A DNA stretch of 64,000 nt, from positions 124,001-188,000 of the forward strand of contig NZ_JAKMUS010000001.1 of the NCBI RefSeq assembly GCF_027570075.1, written 5' to 3'. Under the pieces are notes generated by a model. That model ran no database searches. It had not been told where the DNA came from and saw only the letters and a program-made list of their open reading frames with translations. Below, in pieces: positions 46,460-54,686 of the stretch; the stretch's first letter is position 1; each line of letters starts with the position of its first letter. Source of the stretch: Corynebacterium meitnerae (lineage in GTDB: Bacteria > Actinomycetota > Actinomycetes > Mycobacteriales > Mycobacteriaceae). Made by a program: the position numbers and the translations under genes.

Positions 46460-47536
46460 GTGCGACCTTATGACCTGCTGCTAAAAGCAATGTTCCAGCT
46501 CCCGCCGGAGCGCATCCATGGCATCTTAAGCACGGTGTTTAGCGGTGTCAGCCGCTCCCGCGTGGTCTTTAATGCGTTGAGCCGTGTTCTTCCATACCGT
46601 GACTCTGTGTTGGAGCAGGACGTCTTCGGTATCCGCTTCCCTGCTCCGCTGGGACTCGCTGCTGGCTTTGACAAGAACGCAACGGCCATCAACGCATGGT
46701 CTGCCCTTGGTTTTGGCTACGCAGAGATGGGAACGGTGACGCCCAAGGCGCAGCCCGGTAACCCGGCGCCACGTCTCTTCCGTTTGCCGGCAGACAAGGC
46801 GATTTTGAACAGGATGGGCTTCAACAATGACGGCGCTCTCACCGTTGCCCATAACCTGGAATCCCGTCGTGCGGGCAACGTCATCGGCATTAACATTGGC
46901 AAAAACAAGACGGCTACCGATGCCGTAGCGGACTACCGTTCCGGCGCCAGCCTCCTCGGACCACTTGCTGACTACCTGGTGGTCAACGTCTCCTCCCCGA
47001 ACACCCCCGGCCTGCGCGATCTGCAGGCGATTGAGGAGCTCCGGCCGATTCTCTCCGCGGTCAAGGACGCCACCGATACTCCCGTGTTGGTCAAAATCGC
47101 TCCAGACCTGAGCGATGAGGACATTGATGCAGTCGCTGATCTCGCCGTTGAATTGGGCCTGGACGGCATCGTTGCCACCAACACCACCATCAGCCGCGAA
47201 GGTCTAGCCACCGACGCTGCTGAGGTTGAAGCCATGGGGGCTGGGGGTATTTCTGGCGCACCGGTGCATGCTCGATCGCTCGAGGTATTGAAGCGCCTTC
47301 ACACCCGCGTGGGCGGCAAACTCGTCCTTATCAGCGTGGGTGGCATTTCTACCCCCGAGCAGGCTTGGGAACGCATCACATCGGGCGCCCACCTGCTGCA
47401 GGGGTATACCCCGTTCATCTACGGTGGCATCGGCTGGATCAGGGGAATCCATCGCGGCCTCGCAGACCAAGTCCGCGCCCATGGGTTGTCCACTATCAGC
47501 GAGGCCGTGGGCTCCGGCCTGGCCTGGAAGAATTAA
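46460..47536 (+). CDS. pyrD: Dihydroorotate dehydrogenase (quinone), class 2
   Basis: A 358-residue FMN enzyme of pyrimidine synthesis that oxidises dihydroorotate and reduces menaquinone at the membrane. The N-terminal hydrophobic extension ([20 protein letters not shown]) marks class 2. The active-site Ser lies in [15 protein letters not shown], and FMN-binding segments are [10 protein letters not shown] and [22 protein letters not shown] precedes the GTG start within the end of the lipoprotein gene, so the two are probably cotranscribed. Confidence 0.95.
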   Translation: MRPYDLLLKAMFQLPPERIHGILSTVFSGVSRSRVVFNALSRVLPYRDSVLEQDVFGIRFPAPLGLAAGFDKNATAINAWSALGFGYAEMGTVTPKAQPGNPAPRLFRLPADKAILNRMGFNNDGALTVAHNLESRRAGNVIGINIGKNKTATDAVADYRSGASLLGPLADYLVVNVSSPNTPGLRDLQAIEELRPILSAVKDATDTPVLVKIAPDLSDEDIDAVADLAVELGLDGIVATNTTISREGLATDAAEVEAMGAGGISGAPVHARSLEVLKRLHTRVGGKLVLISVGGISTPEQAWERITSGAHLLQGYTPFIYGGIGWIRGIHRGLADQVRAHGLSTISEAVGSGLAWKN

Positions 47537-47550
47537 GCCCTTCTACTCCA

Positions 47551-47580
47551 GCCCCGTCGCGTTCGGTGACGGGGCTATTT
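47551..47580. terminator. Terminator between pyrD and a small membrane protein gene
   Basis: GCCCCGTC (47551-47558) pairs with GACGGGGC (47568-47575) and is followed by TATTT. It overlaps the stop codon of the convergent minus-strand gene. Confidence 0.75.
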
Positions 47581-47925
47581 CGCTGCTGAACGACGCAATA
47601 CCAGCGCACACAGCACCGCAGCACCAGCCCACAGCAGCAGCCAATACGTCTCGGTGACGAACAGCGGGATATCCGGGATAAAGATCGACACGATGATCAG
47701 AAGCGTCGCTGCCAGCTGAGCCACAAAACGAGAACGCAACCCGCTCCCATCGGGCGTAACCGTGATGAAAGCGCCGAAAAGCAGCGCAGCGATACAGATG
47801 AGCACTGTCGCCGGGGTGAACGTGAATAAAGCATTCCCGGCAAAGAAGGTGATAACCGCCAGGATGACTAAAACCACCGCGAGAGCCATAAAGGACCCGC
47901 CAGCGCGCAACTGAATCGGAATCAT
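47575..47925 (-). CDS. Small four-helix membrane protein, hypothetical
   Basis: A 116-residue protein with four hydrophobic helices (MALAVVLVILAVITFFAG; FTPATVLICIAALLFGAFI; RFVAQLAATLLIIVSIFI; YWLLLWAGAAVLCALVL) and little else. No family was recognised. TAGTAT ends exactly 7 nt before the ATG, so it probably has its own leaderless transcript. Confidence 0.7.
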   Translation of the reverse strand: MIPIQLRAGGSFMALAVVLVILAVITFFAGNALFTFTPATVLICIAALLFGAFITVTPDGSGLRSRFVAQLAATLLIIVSIFIPDIPLFVTETYWLLLWAGAAVLCALVLRRSAAK

Positions 47926-47982
47926 TGTGCAGATACTACCTGGCGGGCCCCAGTAAAGCGGTCAAGTTGAGCCGACTATCGC

Positions 47983-48513
47983 CTAGTTTTCGTCCCAACC
48001 CCAAATGATTGCACGCCCCAACGAGTGGAAGTTCAGGTTGAAACCCAGCTGCGTCGGATTAGCAATGCCATCAGCAGGCAACACCGTGTCCACGGCATGT
48101 ACCGCAAACAGGTAACGGTGCGGGCCGTGGCCCGCAGGTGGATTGGAACCGTAATAACCCTTGATGCCAGAGCAGCCAGTGAGCACCACTGCACCGACGC
48201 CGAGACCTTCCTTCGAGCCAGCGTCAGCGGGCAACTCAGTGACATCAATCGGAATGTTGTAGGCCGCCCAGTGCCAAAAGCCCGACGCAGTCGGCGCATC
48301 CGGGTCAAAACAGGTGATAGCAATGCTCTTCGTGCCCTCGGGCAGATCAGACCACGCAATCTGTGGGGACACACCCTCGTCGCCACGCTGGGCGATCGGC
48401 AGCTGCTCCCCATCCACCAGATCAGTGGATGTGACGGGGAATGACGGCACCTGGACGAGCGGCGCATACGGATCAGGTCCTGGGAAACGATCAGACACAT
48501 ATGAAGCAGTCAT
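47983..48513 (-). CDS. YbhB/YbcL-type PEBP-family protein
   Basis: A 176-residue phosphatidylethanolamine-binding-protein fold (Raf kinase inhibitor-like). Conserved segments are SPQIAWSDLPEGTKSIAITCFDPDAPTASGFWHW split over ~55-90, then GSNPPAGHGPHRYLFAVHAVD. Bacterial members bind small anionic ligands and their role is unclear. A purine-rich AAAGGAAA lies before the ATG at 48513, and the longer frame is rejected. Confidence 0.87.
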   Translation of the reverse strand: MTASYVSDRFPGPDPYAPLVQVPSFPVTSTDLVDGEQLPIAQRGDEGVSPQIAWSDLPEGTKSIAITCFDPDAPTASGFWHWAAYNIPIDVTELPADAGSKEGLGVGAVVLTGCSGIKGYYGSNPPAGHGPHRYLFAVHAVDTVLPADGIANPTQLGFNLNFHSLGRAIIWGWDEN

Positions 48514-48632
48514 GTTTCCTTTGTACAGGTGAACTGAACATCTGGCTACGAATTGCACAAATAACATTGCCGGTATTCAGGCACAGTCCCGAACACGAAA
48601 CAGCTCCAGGATTCCCCTTTTGTAGTGGCGAT

Positions 48633-48662
48633 TTGGCAGTCTCACTCGCAACGCCCTATAGT
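48633..48662 (+). promoter_or_regulatory. Promoter of tRNA-Leu
   Basis: TTGGCA (48633-48638), an 18-bp spacer and TATAGT (48657-48662), about 40 bases upstream of the tRNA. Confidence 0.7.
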
Positions 48663-48701
48663 TCTACGAGTGCCCAGCCTTCGAGGCTGACAACACCCAA
48701 A

Positions 48702-48787
48702 GCCCGGGTGGCGGAATGGCAGACGCGCTAGCTTGAGGTGCTAGTGTCCTATTAACGGACGTGGGGGTTCAAGTCCCCCTCCGGGCA
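48702..48787 (+). tRNA. tRNA-Leu (anticodon GAG)
   Basis: An 86-nt class II tRNA. The acceptor stem GCCCGGG pairs with TCCGGGC; the anticodon arm is CTAGC-TTGAGGT-GCTAG with anticodon GAG at 48735-48737, reading CUC and CUU. A long variable arm (TGTCCTATTAACGGACGT region) and a T arm with GGGGG-TTCAAGT-CCCCC are present. The discriminator base is A, and CCA is not encoded. Confidence 0.97.
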
Positions 48788-48797
48788 CAGCCCAACG

Positions 48798-48821
48798 CCT
48801 CTCCGATTCATCTCGGAGGGG
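48798..48821 (+). terminator. Hairpin terminator of tRNA-Leu
   Basis: CCTCTCCGA (48798-48806) pairs with TCGGAGGGG (48813-48821), with one G-T wobble, followed by a pyrimidine-rich CCTTCTGCATTCTCT. Confidence 0.65.
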
Positions 48822-49035
48822 CCTTCTGCATTCTCTAACTTGTGTGCCTCTGGTTGATTCCAGGGTTAAGGGTCTAAATCTTTTTTGGGTTTTGCGGGAA
48901 CCGGACTGTTTCCGCTGGTCCTCGGCTTCCTGCGCGCGTTTTAGCCCGCGCACCCTGTGGATTGATTTTTGGGTTATCCACAGGTTTTTGGGGCTCTTCT
49001 CGCGCGTTTTTGGTTTTCGGTTTAGCGTGCGTGGC

Positions 49036-50124
49036 ATGAACGTATTCGGATCACTGGTGGCGGGTTTGAGTAACCCGATCGAGGCCCTGGCAGACTTTGA
49101 TGCCCAGGTACTCCTCGATGCTGGCTGCAGCCCTGCCCGTGTTCGCGAATTTGTGAAAGTCCACACGGCGTACTACGGGAAAACGAAGTTCACCCGTAAG
49201 CAAGCCAACGCGATCAAGATCGCGCGGTCGACGAAGAAGGCGTTGGATCAACTCGTCTACATCGAGACACGTCTAACACCTATCAAAGACCCGGCTGAGA
49301 AGTGGCGGCTGCGTTTGGCGTTGCTGTCCGTCCCGGGCAACTACGAGACGCTCAAGCGTCGTTCGAAGGACATCGTGCCGGAGGTGGACAAGCCTGTCCC
49401 GGAGCCAACAATGCGGTTTGGTAAGTCTCGTGGCACAAGGCGCCCGGTGACCATCATGGCCCTAGAAAAAGACGCGGCAGCTATTGAGTTCGCGGCACGT
49501 CAAAACCTGGGGGATGGTCCTGCCGGACCGCAGATGTACGAAAACGTGATGAAAAGGATCGGCCTACGCCCCGACGAAGACGATCAACCTTCAGGCATTA
49601 CCCCTGCAGTACCGCGCCCTTTGATCCTCATCCCGTTGGAGGAGCACATCACAATCATGAGTGGTGCTGGAGATGACATCATCCTGGGGTTGACCGATGG
49701 CACGACCATGACCGGTGCGGAGTATTTGGCCCAGAACTTTGGGGACGTCCTCGAAGTAGCGATGTTCCACCCCCAAGAAGGCCCCGTCAACCTGTACGAC
49801 ACGCAACGCTTCGCCAACCAGAAACAACGTGATCTCGCCCGGGCGACCATGCCGACGTGTCCAGTGCCGGATTGCCGGCATGCGGCGGATAACTGCGAGG
49901 TCCACCACATCACAGCATGGTCGAAGGGCGGACTGACGAACATGGATAACTTGGCCATGCTGTGCAGGTACCACAACAGAACCAACGACGACGACCCCAC
50001 CAAACCCCACCGCGGCAGGGTGGAAAACATCAGAGGCACACCAATGTGGAGATCACCCCGCGGATACCTCGTCCCCAACACCGTCCACCCCTTCGGAGCA
50101 ATGACGCTCCTGTACGGCAGGTAA
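49036..50124 (+). CDS. HNH endonuclease of the multi-copy actinobacterial type
   Basis: A 362-residue protein. The C-terminal HNH domain has the zinc-binding CPVPDCRHAADNCEVHHIT and MLCRYHNRTNDDDP segments, with the HH of the nuclease core. The N-terminal ~250 residues are family-specific and of unknown role. A related gene is cut by the right edge of this window. The gene lies just after tRNA-Leu, a common integration region, although no attachment repeat was found. TAGCGT ends exactly 7 nt before the ATG. The 248 bases between the tRNA and this gene hold only the tRNA terminator and this promoter. Confidence 0.85.
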   Translation: MNVFGSLVAGLSNPIEALADFDAQVLLDAGCSPARVREFVKVHTAYYGKTKFTRKQANAIKIARSTKKALDQLVYIETRLTPIKDPAEKWRLRLALLSVPGNYETLKRRSKDIVPEVDKPVPEPTMRFGKSRGTRRPVTIMALEKDAAAIEFAARQNLGDGPAGPQMYENVMKRIGLRPDEDDQPSGITPAVPRPLILIPLEEHITIMSGAGDDIILGLTDGTTMTGAEYLAQNFGDVLEVAMFHPQEGPVNLYDTQRFANQKQRDLARATMPTCPVPDCRHAADNCEVHHITAWSKGGLTNMDNLAMLCRYHNRTNDDDPTKPHRGRVENIRGTPMWRSPRGYLVPNTVHPFGAMTLLYGR

Positions 50125-50166
50125 CCCACCACTAATAGCCGGCTTGTCCGGCTACTCGGTGTGCCC

Positions 50167-50236
50167 GTTTGACTATGGCGACAGCCGAGCAACAAAACCC
50201 CAGTTCGCGGATCGCGGGAAAGTGCGATAGTCAAAC
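50167..50236. repeat. 10-bp inverted repeat with a 50-bp spacer
   Basis: GTTTGACTAT (50167-50176) and ATAGTCAAAC (50227-50236) are perfect complements downstream of the HNH gene. They flank GC-rich sequence with a short inner CGCG-N3-CGCG repeat. Confidence 0.55.
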
Positions 50237-50289
50237 CAGCCCATCAACGCCAAAGCGCCGAAAGCCAGCAACAGCTGGTCTTTCGTCAT
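50173..50289 (-). CDS. Possible 38-residue small membrane protein
   Basis: A short frame starting MTKDQLLLAFGALALMGW and ending in TAG at 50173-50175. It has one short hydrophobic stretch. No good ribosome binding site or -10 is visible and the frame overlaps an inverted repeat, so it may not be a gene. Confidence 0.15.
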   Translation of the reverse strand: MTKDQLLLAFGALALMGWFDYRTFPRSANWGFVARLSP

Positions 50290-50310
50290 GCCTAGAAACG
50301 GCGGGTGGCG

Positions 50311-50904
50311 TTAGATCCCAAAGTCCGAGCTAGTCCCTCCCAGGTCGCTGAAGCCACTTGCGGGCTGGACCTCGATGTTTTTCACCACGTAGACAAAACC
50401 CGCAAAAATCAGCACATTCACAATGGCTTGCACGATCACGTAAACAACGGGCCCGGCCTGCAGCCCCACGTTAAGGGCCGGATACACAAACATGAGGATG
50501 ATGGGCGTCACCAGCACGGCCATCACCGCGAAAACAAACGCGACCGCAAAGTTCTTCGCCTTCATACCGCCGGCAAGAACGCAAGCACTGGCCAAACCAA
50601 GGAAGGTCAGTCCAGGCACCGCAGCATCGGCCAAGTAACGGGCAAACAGTGAATCCATGTTCTGCACGTACACGAAAATGGGAAGAAGTGCACCAATGAC
50701 CGCAAGCCCACAGGCAAACAGCCCACGCACGATTCGACCAGGAGCAGTGAGCAGTGCAGCGACACCCCCGAGGGCAGCGGCAAGTCCGCTCAGTGGAAAG
50801 ACATAACGCGTGTCCACGTCCACGGCAAACAGCGCCAGGAGGTTAAACACCAGGCACGCCATGAAAAGGATCGTCGGGAGGGCTTTCGGGTCTTCATTGA
50901 TCAT
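50311..50904 (-). CDS. Hypothetical multi-pass membrane protein
   Basis: A 197-residue protein with about five hydrophobic helices (PTILFMACLVFNLLALFAV; FPLSGLAAALGGVAALL; LFACGLAVIGALLPIFVYV; VAFVFAVMAVLVTPIILMFVY; VYVIVQAIVNVLIFAGFVYVV) and a short polar C-terminus (SGFSDLGGTSSDFGI). The family was not recognised. AAGGGG lies before the ATG at 50904. It is divergent from the TVP38 gene, 53 bases away. Confidence 0.7.
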   Translation of the reverse strand: MINEDPKALPTILFMACLVFNLLALFAVDVDTRYVFPLSGLAAALGGVAALLTAPGRIVRGLFACGLAVIGALLPIFVYVQNMDSLFARYLADAAVPGLTFLGLASACVLAGGMKAKNFAVAFVFAVMAVLVTPIILMFVYPALNVGLQAGPVVYVIVQAIVNVLIFAGFVYVVKNIEVQPASGFSDLGGTSSDFGI

Positions 50905-50957
50905 CACTGCACCCCTTCGAGTTTGGCCCTAGGGTACATGCGGGGGAAGATTGTTTC

Positions 50958-51632
50958 GTGAATTTTCGTCGACCAAGCCCGCGCAGCAAAACGCTGCTTG
51001 TTCTTGTTGCGGGTGCGCTTTTTATCGCCGCATGGATGCTTATCGACGTCCCCTCCCTCCCCCAACTCCGCTCCTGGTCCGACACAACCGGCGCGTGGTT
51101 TCCCGTCGTTTTCTGGCTGGCCTACGTGGCCATCACCCAGTTCCCTATCCCCCGTACACTTTTGACTGTCTCCGCCGGGATTCTCTTCGGCGCTGTCAAA
51201 GGTGTTCTTCTTGCGCTGACAGCAACGACGGTGTCAGCCGTTGTCTCACTGCTTCTCGTCCGGTTCCTGCTGCGGGATTGGGTGGAGCCACGTCTCACTC
51301 ACCCAGCGGTACAGCGCATTAACCAGCGTCTTGAGGAACGCGGGTGGCTCGCGGTCACCAGCCTGCGCATGATCGCAGGCGTTCCGTTCTCAATTATGAA
51401 CTACGCCGCAGCACTTACCCGCGTTCCGGTCGTGCCCTTCGCCGTGGCCACGTTCATCGGTTCAGCACCAGGAACAATCCTGGTCACCATGTTCGGCGAC
51501 ACCCTCACCGGACGCCCCGATCCGATCTTCGTGGCCATCATGGCTGTCCTCGCTGTCGTGGGCATTGCAGGATTGCTTATCGACGCCACCACCCCAACAC
51601 GTCAAGCCCCTACCGTAGACAAAGAGGTTTAG
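50958..51632 (+). CDS. TVP38/TMEM64 (DedA-like) membrane protein
   Basis: A 224-residue protein with five to six helices. The conserved core of the family is seen in TQFPIPRTLLTVSAGILFGAVKGVLLALTATTVSA split, LRMIAGVPFSIMNYAAALTRVPVVPFAVATFIGSAPGT split, matching VTT-domain motifs. Members are proposed lipid scramblases or small-molecule transporters. The GTG at 50958 follows GGGGAAG at a suitable distance. Confidence 0.88.
   Translation: MNFRRPSPRSKTLLVLVAGALFIAAWMLIDVPSLPQLRSWSDTTGAWFPVVFWLAYVAITQFPIPRTLLTVSAGILFGAVKGVLLALTATTVSAVVSLLLVRFLLRDWVEPRLTHPAVQRINQRLEERGWLAVTSLRMIAGVPFSIMNYAAALTRVPVVPFAVATFIGSAPGTILVTMFGDTLTGRPDPIFVAIMAVLAVVGIAGLLIDATTPTRQAPTVDKEV
51038..51048 (+). repeat. Copy of the 11-mer GCTTATCGACG
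   Basis: Inside the TVP38 gene, encoding Leu-Ile-Asp at residues 28-30. Confidence 0.85.
51575..51585 (+). repeat. Copy of the 11-mer GCTTATCGACG
   Basis: Second copy inside the TVP38 gene, encoding Leu-Ile-Asp near the C-terminus. Confidence 0.85.
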
Positions 51633-51639
51633 GGTCTAC
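51615..51639 (+). promoter_or_regulatory. Inverted repeat overlapping the promoter of the small HTH gene
   Basis: GTAGAC (51615-51620) and GTCTAC (51634-51639), 13 bases apart, span the region just upstream of and into the -10 TACACT (51637-51642). This fits an operator for autoregulation by the HTH protein. Confidence 0.45.
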
Positions 51640-51649
51640 ACTGTCCCCC

Positions 51650-52207
51650 ATGATTGCCGTCCATGCACGCTACCGCGGGAACGATTCCCGTCGCGCTAAT
51701 CTGGTGAAGCGCTCCGCCGAGGCCCTGTCCACCCTTGAGGGCGTTAGCCGTTTCGAGGTTGTCGGCGTTGAAGACATTCGCGCGCATATCGACGATGCCG
51801 AGGCCGCCTGCATGCTCGTCATGGCCCTACTCTCCGATGGCAACTGGGCCATCGGGATCGGCATCACCGAAAAAGGCCCCGCCATCTACGCCGCATCAGA
51901 TGCGGTTGGGGTGAAGGCGGGGTCGGTGAAGGTTGTCGTCGAAAAGCAAAAGCCCAGCACTGATGCCGCGGACATTGCTTCTGCTTTCGCATTGCTTGGC
52001 CACGTGCTGGCAAAGCGCACGGTCGAGGGCCGTGAGGCAACCTCGCTCGTGCGCTCGGGGTTGAGCCAGAATGAGGCGGCGGCCCAGCTCGGGATCTCCA
52101 AGCAGGCTATGAGCCAACGCCTGCAGGCCGCCGGGTGGCAGGCTGAGCAGGCGGGGTGGCAGCTAGCCGTGAACTTGATGTCTAGAGCTGCGGGGGCTGC
52201 TCAGTAA
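51650..52207 (+). CDS. Small HTH DNA-binding protein
   Basis: A 185-residue protein. An N-terminal ~130-residue domain of unknown type (AEALSTLEGVSRFEVVGVEDIRAH; ACMLVMALLSDGNWAIGIGIT) is followed by a helix-turn-helix (GLSQNEAAAQLGISKQAMSQRLQAAGW). TACACT ends exactly 7 nt before the ATG and an inverted repeat covers the promoter, so autoregulation is likely. Targets are unknown. The 3' end overlaps the convergent SPFH gene by 26 bases. Confidence 0.75.
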   Translation: MIAVHARYRGNDSRRANLVKRSAEALSTLEGVSRFEVVGVEDIRAHIDDAEAACMLVMALLSDGNWAIGIGITEKGPAIYAASDAVGVKAGSVKVVVEKQKPSTDAADIASAFALLGHVLAKRTVEGREATSLVRSGLSQNEAAAQLGISKQAMSQRLQAAGWQAEQAGWQLAVNLMSRAAGAAQ

Positions 52208-53366
52208 AAGGCTCTACCGGCTGCTCGGCTGGAGGCTCGAAGGTAGGCAGCTCCTTCGGATCGTCGAGCGTACTGTCTACTGGCTTATTCGCCACAGCGC
52301 GAGCCTCGGCCACGGCCTTAGCGATCTCCGGATCAGAAGACGTCTCGAACCACTGGTCCGTGTCGTCCTGGCTAGCCAGCTCCTGCGCCTGCGGGTCAAT
52401 CTGGCCCGGCTCGTAGCGGAAGACCCCGTCATCGTCCTTCTTGGCGAAGGCCTTAGCGAAGCTCTCCAGCGAATCTCCGAACTGCGACGGAATCATCCAC
52501 ATGGACGAACCATTGCCCTCGGCGATCTTGGGCAGCTTCTCCATGTACTGGTAAGCCAGCAGTTCAGGGGTGACACCGGAAGACTTGATGGCAGCGTTGA
52601 CTTTCTGGATGGCGCGGGCTTCACCTTGGGCCTCCAGGAACTTCGCGGCGCGCTCACCTTCAGCGCGGAGGATCGTTGCTTGGCGCTCAGCTTCAGCGGC
52701 GAGAATCGACGCGTGCTTTTCACCCTCAGCGGCCAGAATGCGCGCTTGCTTCTCACCCTCAGCCGTCTTGATGTCAGATTCACGGCGACCCTCGGCGGTG
52801 AGAATCATCGCGCGCTTCTCACGGTCGGCCTTCATCTGCATCTCCATCGACTGCTGGATCGACGGTGGCGGATCAATAGCCTTGAGCTCCACTCGGCTAA
52901 TGCGCAGACCCCACTTCGCCGTGGCTGCGTCGAGCTCGCCGCGGAGGCGGCGGTTAATGGTCTCACGCGACGTGAGCGTCTCTTCGAGGGTCATACCGCC
53001 CACCACGTCACGCAGCGTCGCGGTAGAAATCTGTTCCACACCCACGATGTAGTTGTCCACGCCATAGATCGCGCGGGCAGGATCGTTGATCTGGAAGGTC
53101 ACCACCGTATCGATGGCCACCGTCAAGTTATCCTGCGTAATCACAGCTTGGGGCGGGAAAGAGACAACGCGTTCACGCGTGTCCACGCGCTCGCGCACAC
53201 GATCAATAAACGGGATCAACAGCGTGATTCCGCCCGACACGGTGCGGGTATAGCGCCCAAGACGCTCGATAACCGCTGCTTCACCCTGCGGGATCAACGC
53301 GATGGCGCGGAAGATCACCGAGATAATGAAGATGAATAGAACAACGAGAAAGATAGTCGCTGCCAT
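52182..53366 (-). CDS. SPFH/stomatin-like membrane protein
   Basis: A 394-residue protein with an N-terminal transmembrane helix (AATIFLVVLFIFIISVIFRAI), an SPFH domain (QGEAAVIERLGRYTRTVSGGITLL through the ~200th residue) and a long charged coiled coil with repeated AEGEKQARIL-type units. An acidic Pro-rich tail ends the protein. SPFH proteins form large ring assemblies in the membrane that shape quality-control zones. It follows nfeD with a 2-base gap, the usual pairing. Confidence 0.9.
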   Translation of the reverse strand: MAATIFLVVLFIFIISVIFRAIALIPQGEAAVIERLGRYTRTVSGGITLLIPFIDRVRERVDTRERVVSFPPQAVITQDNLTVAIDTVVTFQINDPARAIYGVDNYIVGVEQISTATLRDVVGGMTLEETLTSRETINRRLRGELDAATAKWGLRISRVELKAIDPPPSIQQSMEMQMKADREKRAMILTAEGRRESDIKTAEGEKQARILAAEGEKHASILAAEAERQATILRAEGERAAKFLEAQGEARAIQKVNAAIKSSGVTPELLAYQYMEKLPKIAEGNGSSMWMIPSQFGDSLESFAKAFAKKDDDGVFRYEPGQIDPQAQELASQDDTDQWFETSSDPEIAKAVAEARAVANKPVDSTLDDPKELPTFEPPAEQPVEPFTEQPPQL

Positions 53367-53368
53367 GG

Positions 53369-53794
53369 CTAGTCCTTCCAAACGACTGCAATGAGTCCGT
53401 CAATATCGGCAACAGTGACATGATCCCCAGCCGGGATGCTGTGTGCTGGGTCGAGCGCACGAGCAGACCAGATCGACCCATCCAAACGCACTTGCCCACC
53501 GGTTGGCGTGATGTCCTCCACCACGACTGCGCCTTTACCCACGAGGGCCTTCGGCGAGGTGTCCAACTTACTGGGAGTCAAATACCGTCGGTGCAGAAAC
53601 GGGCGCAGGAACAAGATGAGGGCCGCGGATGAAACACCGAAGACGACTACCTCAGCCCACACGGGCAGCCCCAGCAGCGAGGCCCCCGACGTCACCAGCG
53701 CGCCGCCGGCGAGCATAAGAAAGGTGAACTCGCCGGCCGCAAGCTCAAGGCCGCCGAGCACTAACGCTCCAATTAACCAAATAACTGCACCCAC
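53369..53794 (-). CDS. NfeD-like membrane protein
   Basis: A 141-residue protein with three hydrophobic helices (IWLIGALVLGGLELAAGEFTFLMLAGGALV; VWAEVVVFGVSSAALILFL split) and a C-terminal OB-like NfeD domain (VGKGAVVVEDITPTGGQVRLDGSIWSARAL). NfeD and stomatin-like proteins act together; the genes are 2 bases apart. TAAGGT ends exactly 7 nt before the GTG start. Confidence 0.88.
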   Translation of the reverse strand: MGAVIWLIGALVLGGLELAAGEFTFLMLAGGALVTSGASLLGLPVWAEVVVFGVSSAALILFLRPFLHRRYLTPSKLDTSPKALVGKGAVVVEDITPTGGQVRLDGSIWSARALDPAHSIPAGDHVTVADIDGLIAVVWKD

Positions 53795-53812
53795 GAAAGC
53801 AACCTTAACGTA

Positions 53813-54652
53813 CTAAAGGTCGTCCTTGCTGAGGTCTGGGTTGGTCACAAAATCAACGAGTCGCTCGACCGCACCGATGAGCGTGTGGTCCACATCGCGG
53901 AAAGATTCAACCGCGTTGTAAACCCGGCTCCAGCCTTCACGCGGATCGGACCAGCCTAAACGCTCGCAGATGCCGGTCTTCCAGTCTTCACCCTTCGGCA
54001 CCTCAGGCCATACGCGCATGCCTAAGCGCTCTGGCTTCACCGCCGCCCAAATATCCACGTACGGGTGCCCGGTGACCAATACGTGCGGGCCCACTCCCTC
54101 GACCAAGCGGGACTCTTTTGTCCCCTCGATGAGGTGATCAGCCAGCACACCGATGCGCCGGCCAGGCCCCGGCTGGAACTCCTCGAGGCGTTCCGGGAGG
54201 TTATCCAGGCCCTCAAGGTATTCCACGACCACTCCCTCAACTCTTAAGTCATGGCCCCAAATCTTTTCGACGATCGCCGCATCATGCACGCCCTCCACCC
54301 AAATCCGCGACGGCATGGCCACCTTCGCCCGCACATTCTCAACCTTGCGGGAACCGGAGTTAGACTTCTTCTGAACGGGGGCAGCCACCGGCCGTGTCAA
54401 CGTCACCCGCTGACCTTCGACGAGAAAGGCACCCGGCAAAAGCTTAAACAGGCGCTGAACCCCGCGGCGGTCTTCCAGCCGGACAAAGTCACCGTCGTAC
54501 GTCCTTTCGCAGCCGATGACCGCGCCGACGAAATCATCACCAAAAACCTCCGCAACAATGTCACCTGTCGCGGGCACCTCCGGGAAAGTGCGCGGCTTGT
54601 TACGGGCATGGCCTGCAAAAATATCGCCTGAATATGGGTCCGTTGATCTCAT
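53813..54652 (-). CDS. DUF3097 conserved actinobacterial protein
   Basis: A 279-residue protein matching DUF3097. The middle holds MPSRIWVEGVHDAAIVEKIWGHDLRVEGVVVEYLEG, split, a Toprim-like acidic core (WVEGVHDAAIVEK; GVLADHLIEGTKE), suggesting a nucleic-acid role, although no function is established. The ATG of MRSTDPYSGDIF is used. Only 34 bases separate it from the divergent neighbour. Confidence 0.8.
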   Translation of the reverse strand: MRSTDPYSGDIFAGHARNKPRTFPEVPATGDIVAEVFGDDFVGAVIGCERTYDGDFVRLEDRRGVQRLFKLLPGAFLVEGQRVTLTRPVAAPVQKKSNSGSRKVENVRAKVAMPSRIWVEGVHDAAIVEKIWGHDLRVEGVVVEYLEGLDNLPERLEEFQPGPGRRIGVLADHLIEGTKESRLVEGVGPHVLVTGHPYVDIWAAVKPERLGMRVWPEVPKGEDWKTGICERLGWSDPREGWSRVYNAVESFRDVDHTLIGAVERLVDFVTNPDLSKDDL

Positions 54653-54686
54653 AGTGGGCCACAGCGTATCCGATATACTCCCCCAA
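54653..54686. promoter_or_regulatory. 34-bp divergent promoter between the DUF3097 gene and a hypothetical gene
   Basis: The plus-strand -10 TATACT (54674-54679) ends 7 nt before the ATG at 54687. A minus-strand TACGCT about 10 nt before the DUF3097 ATG is a candidate -10. Both -35 regions must lie over or beyond the opposing promoter. Confidence 0.5.

Noticed and set aside
48702-50124. An integrated element at tRNA-Leu
   Set aside because: There is no integrase and no repeat of the tRNA 3' end downstream, so the neighbouring HNH gene alone does not show integration.
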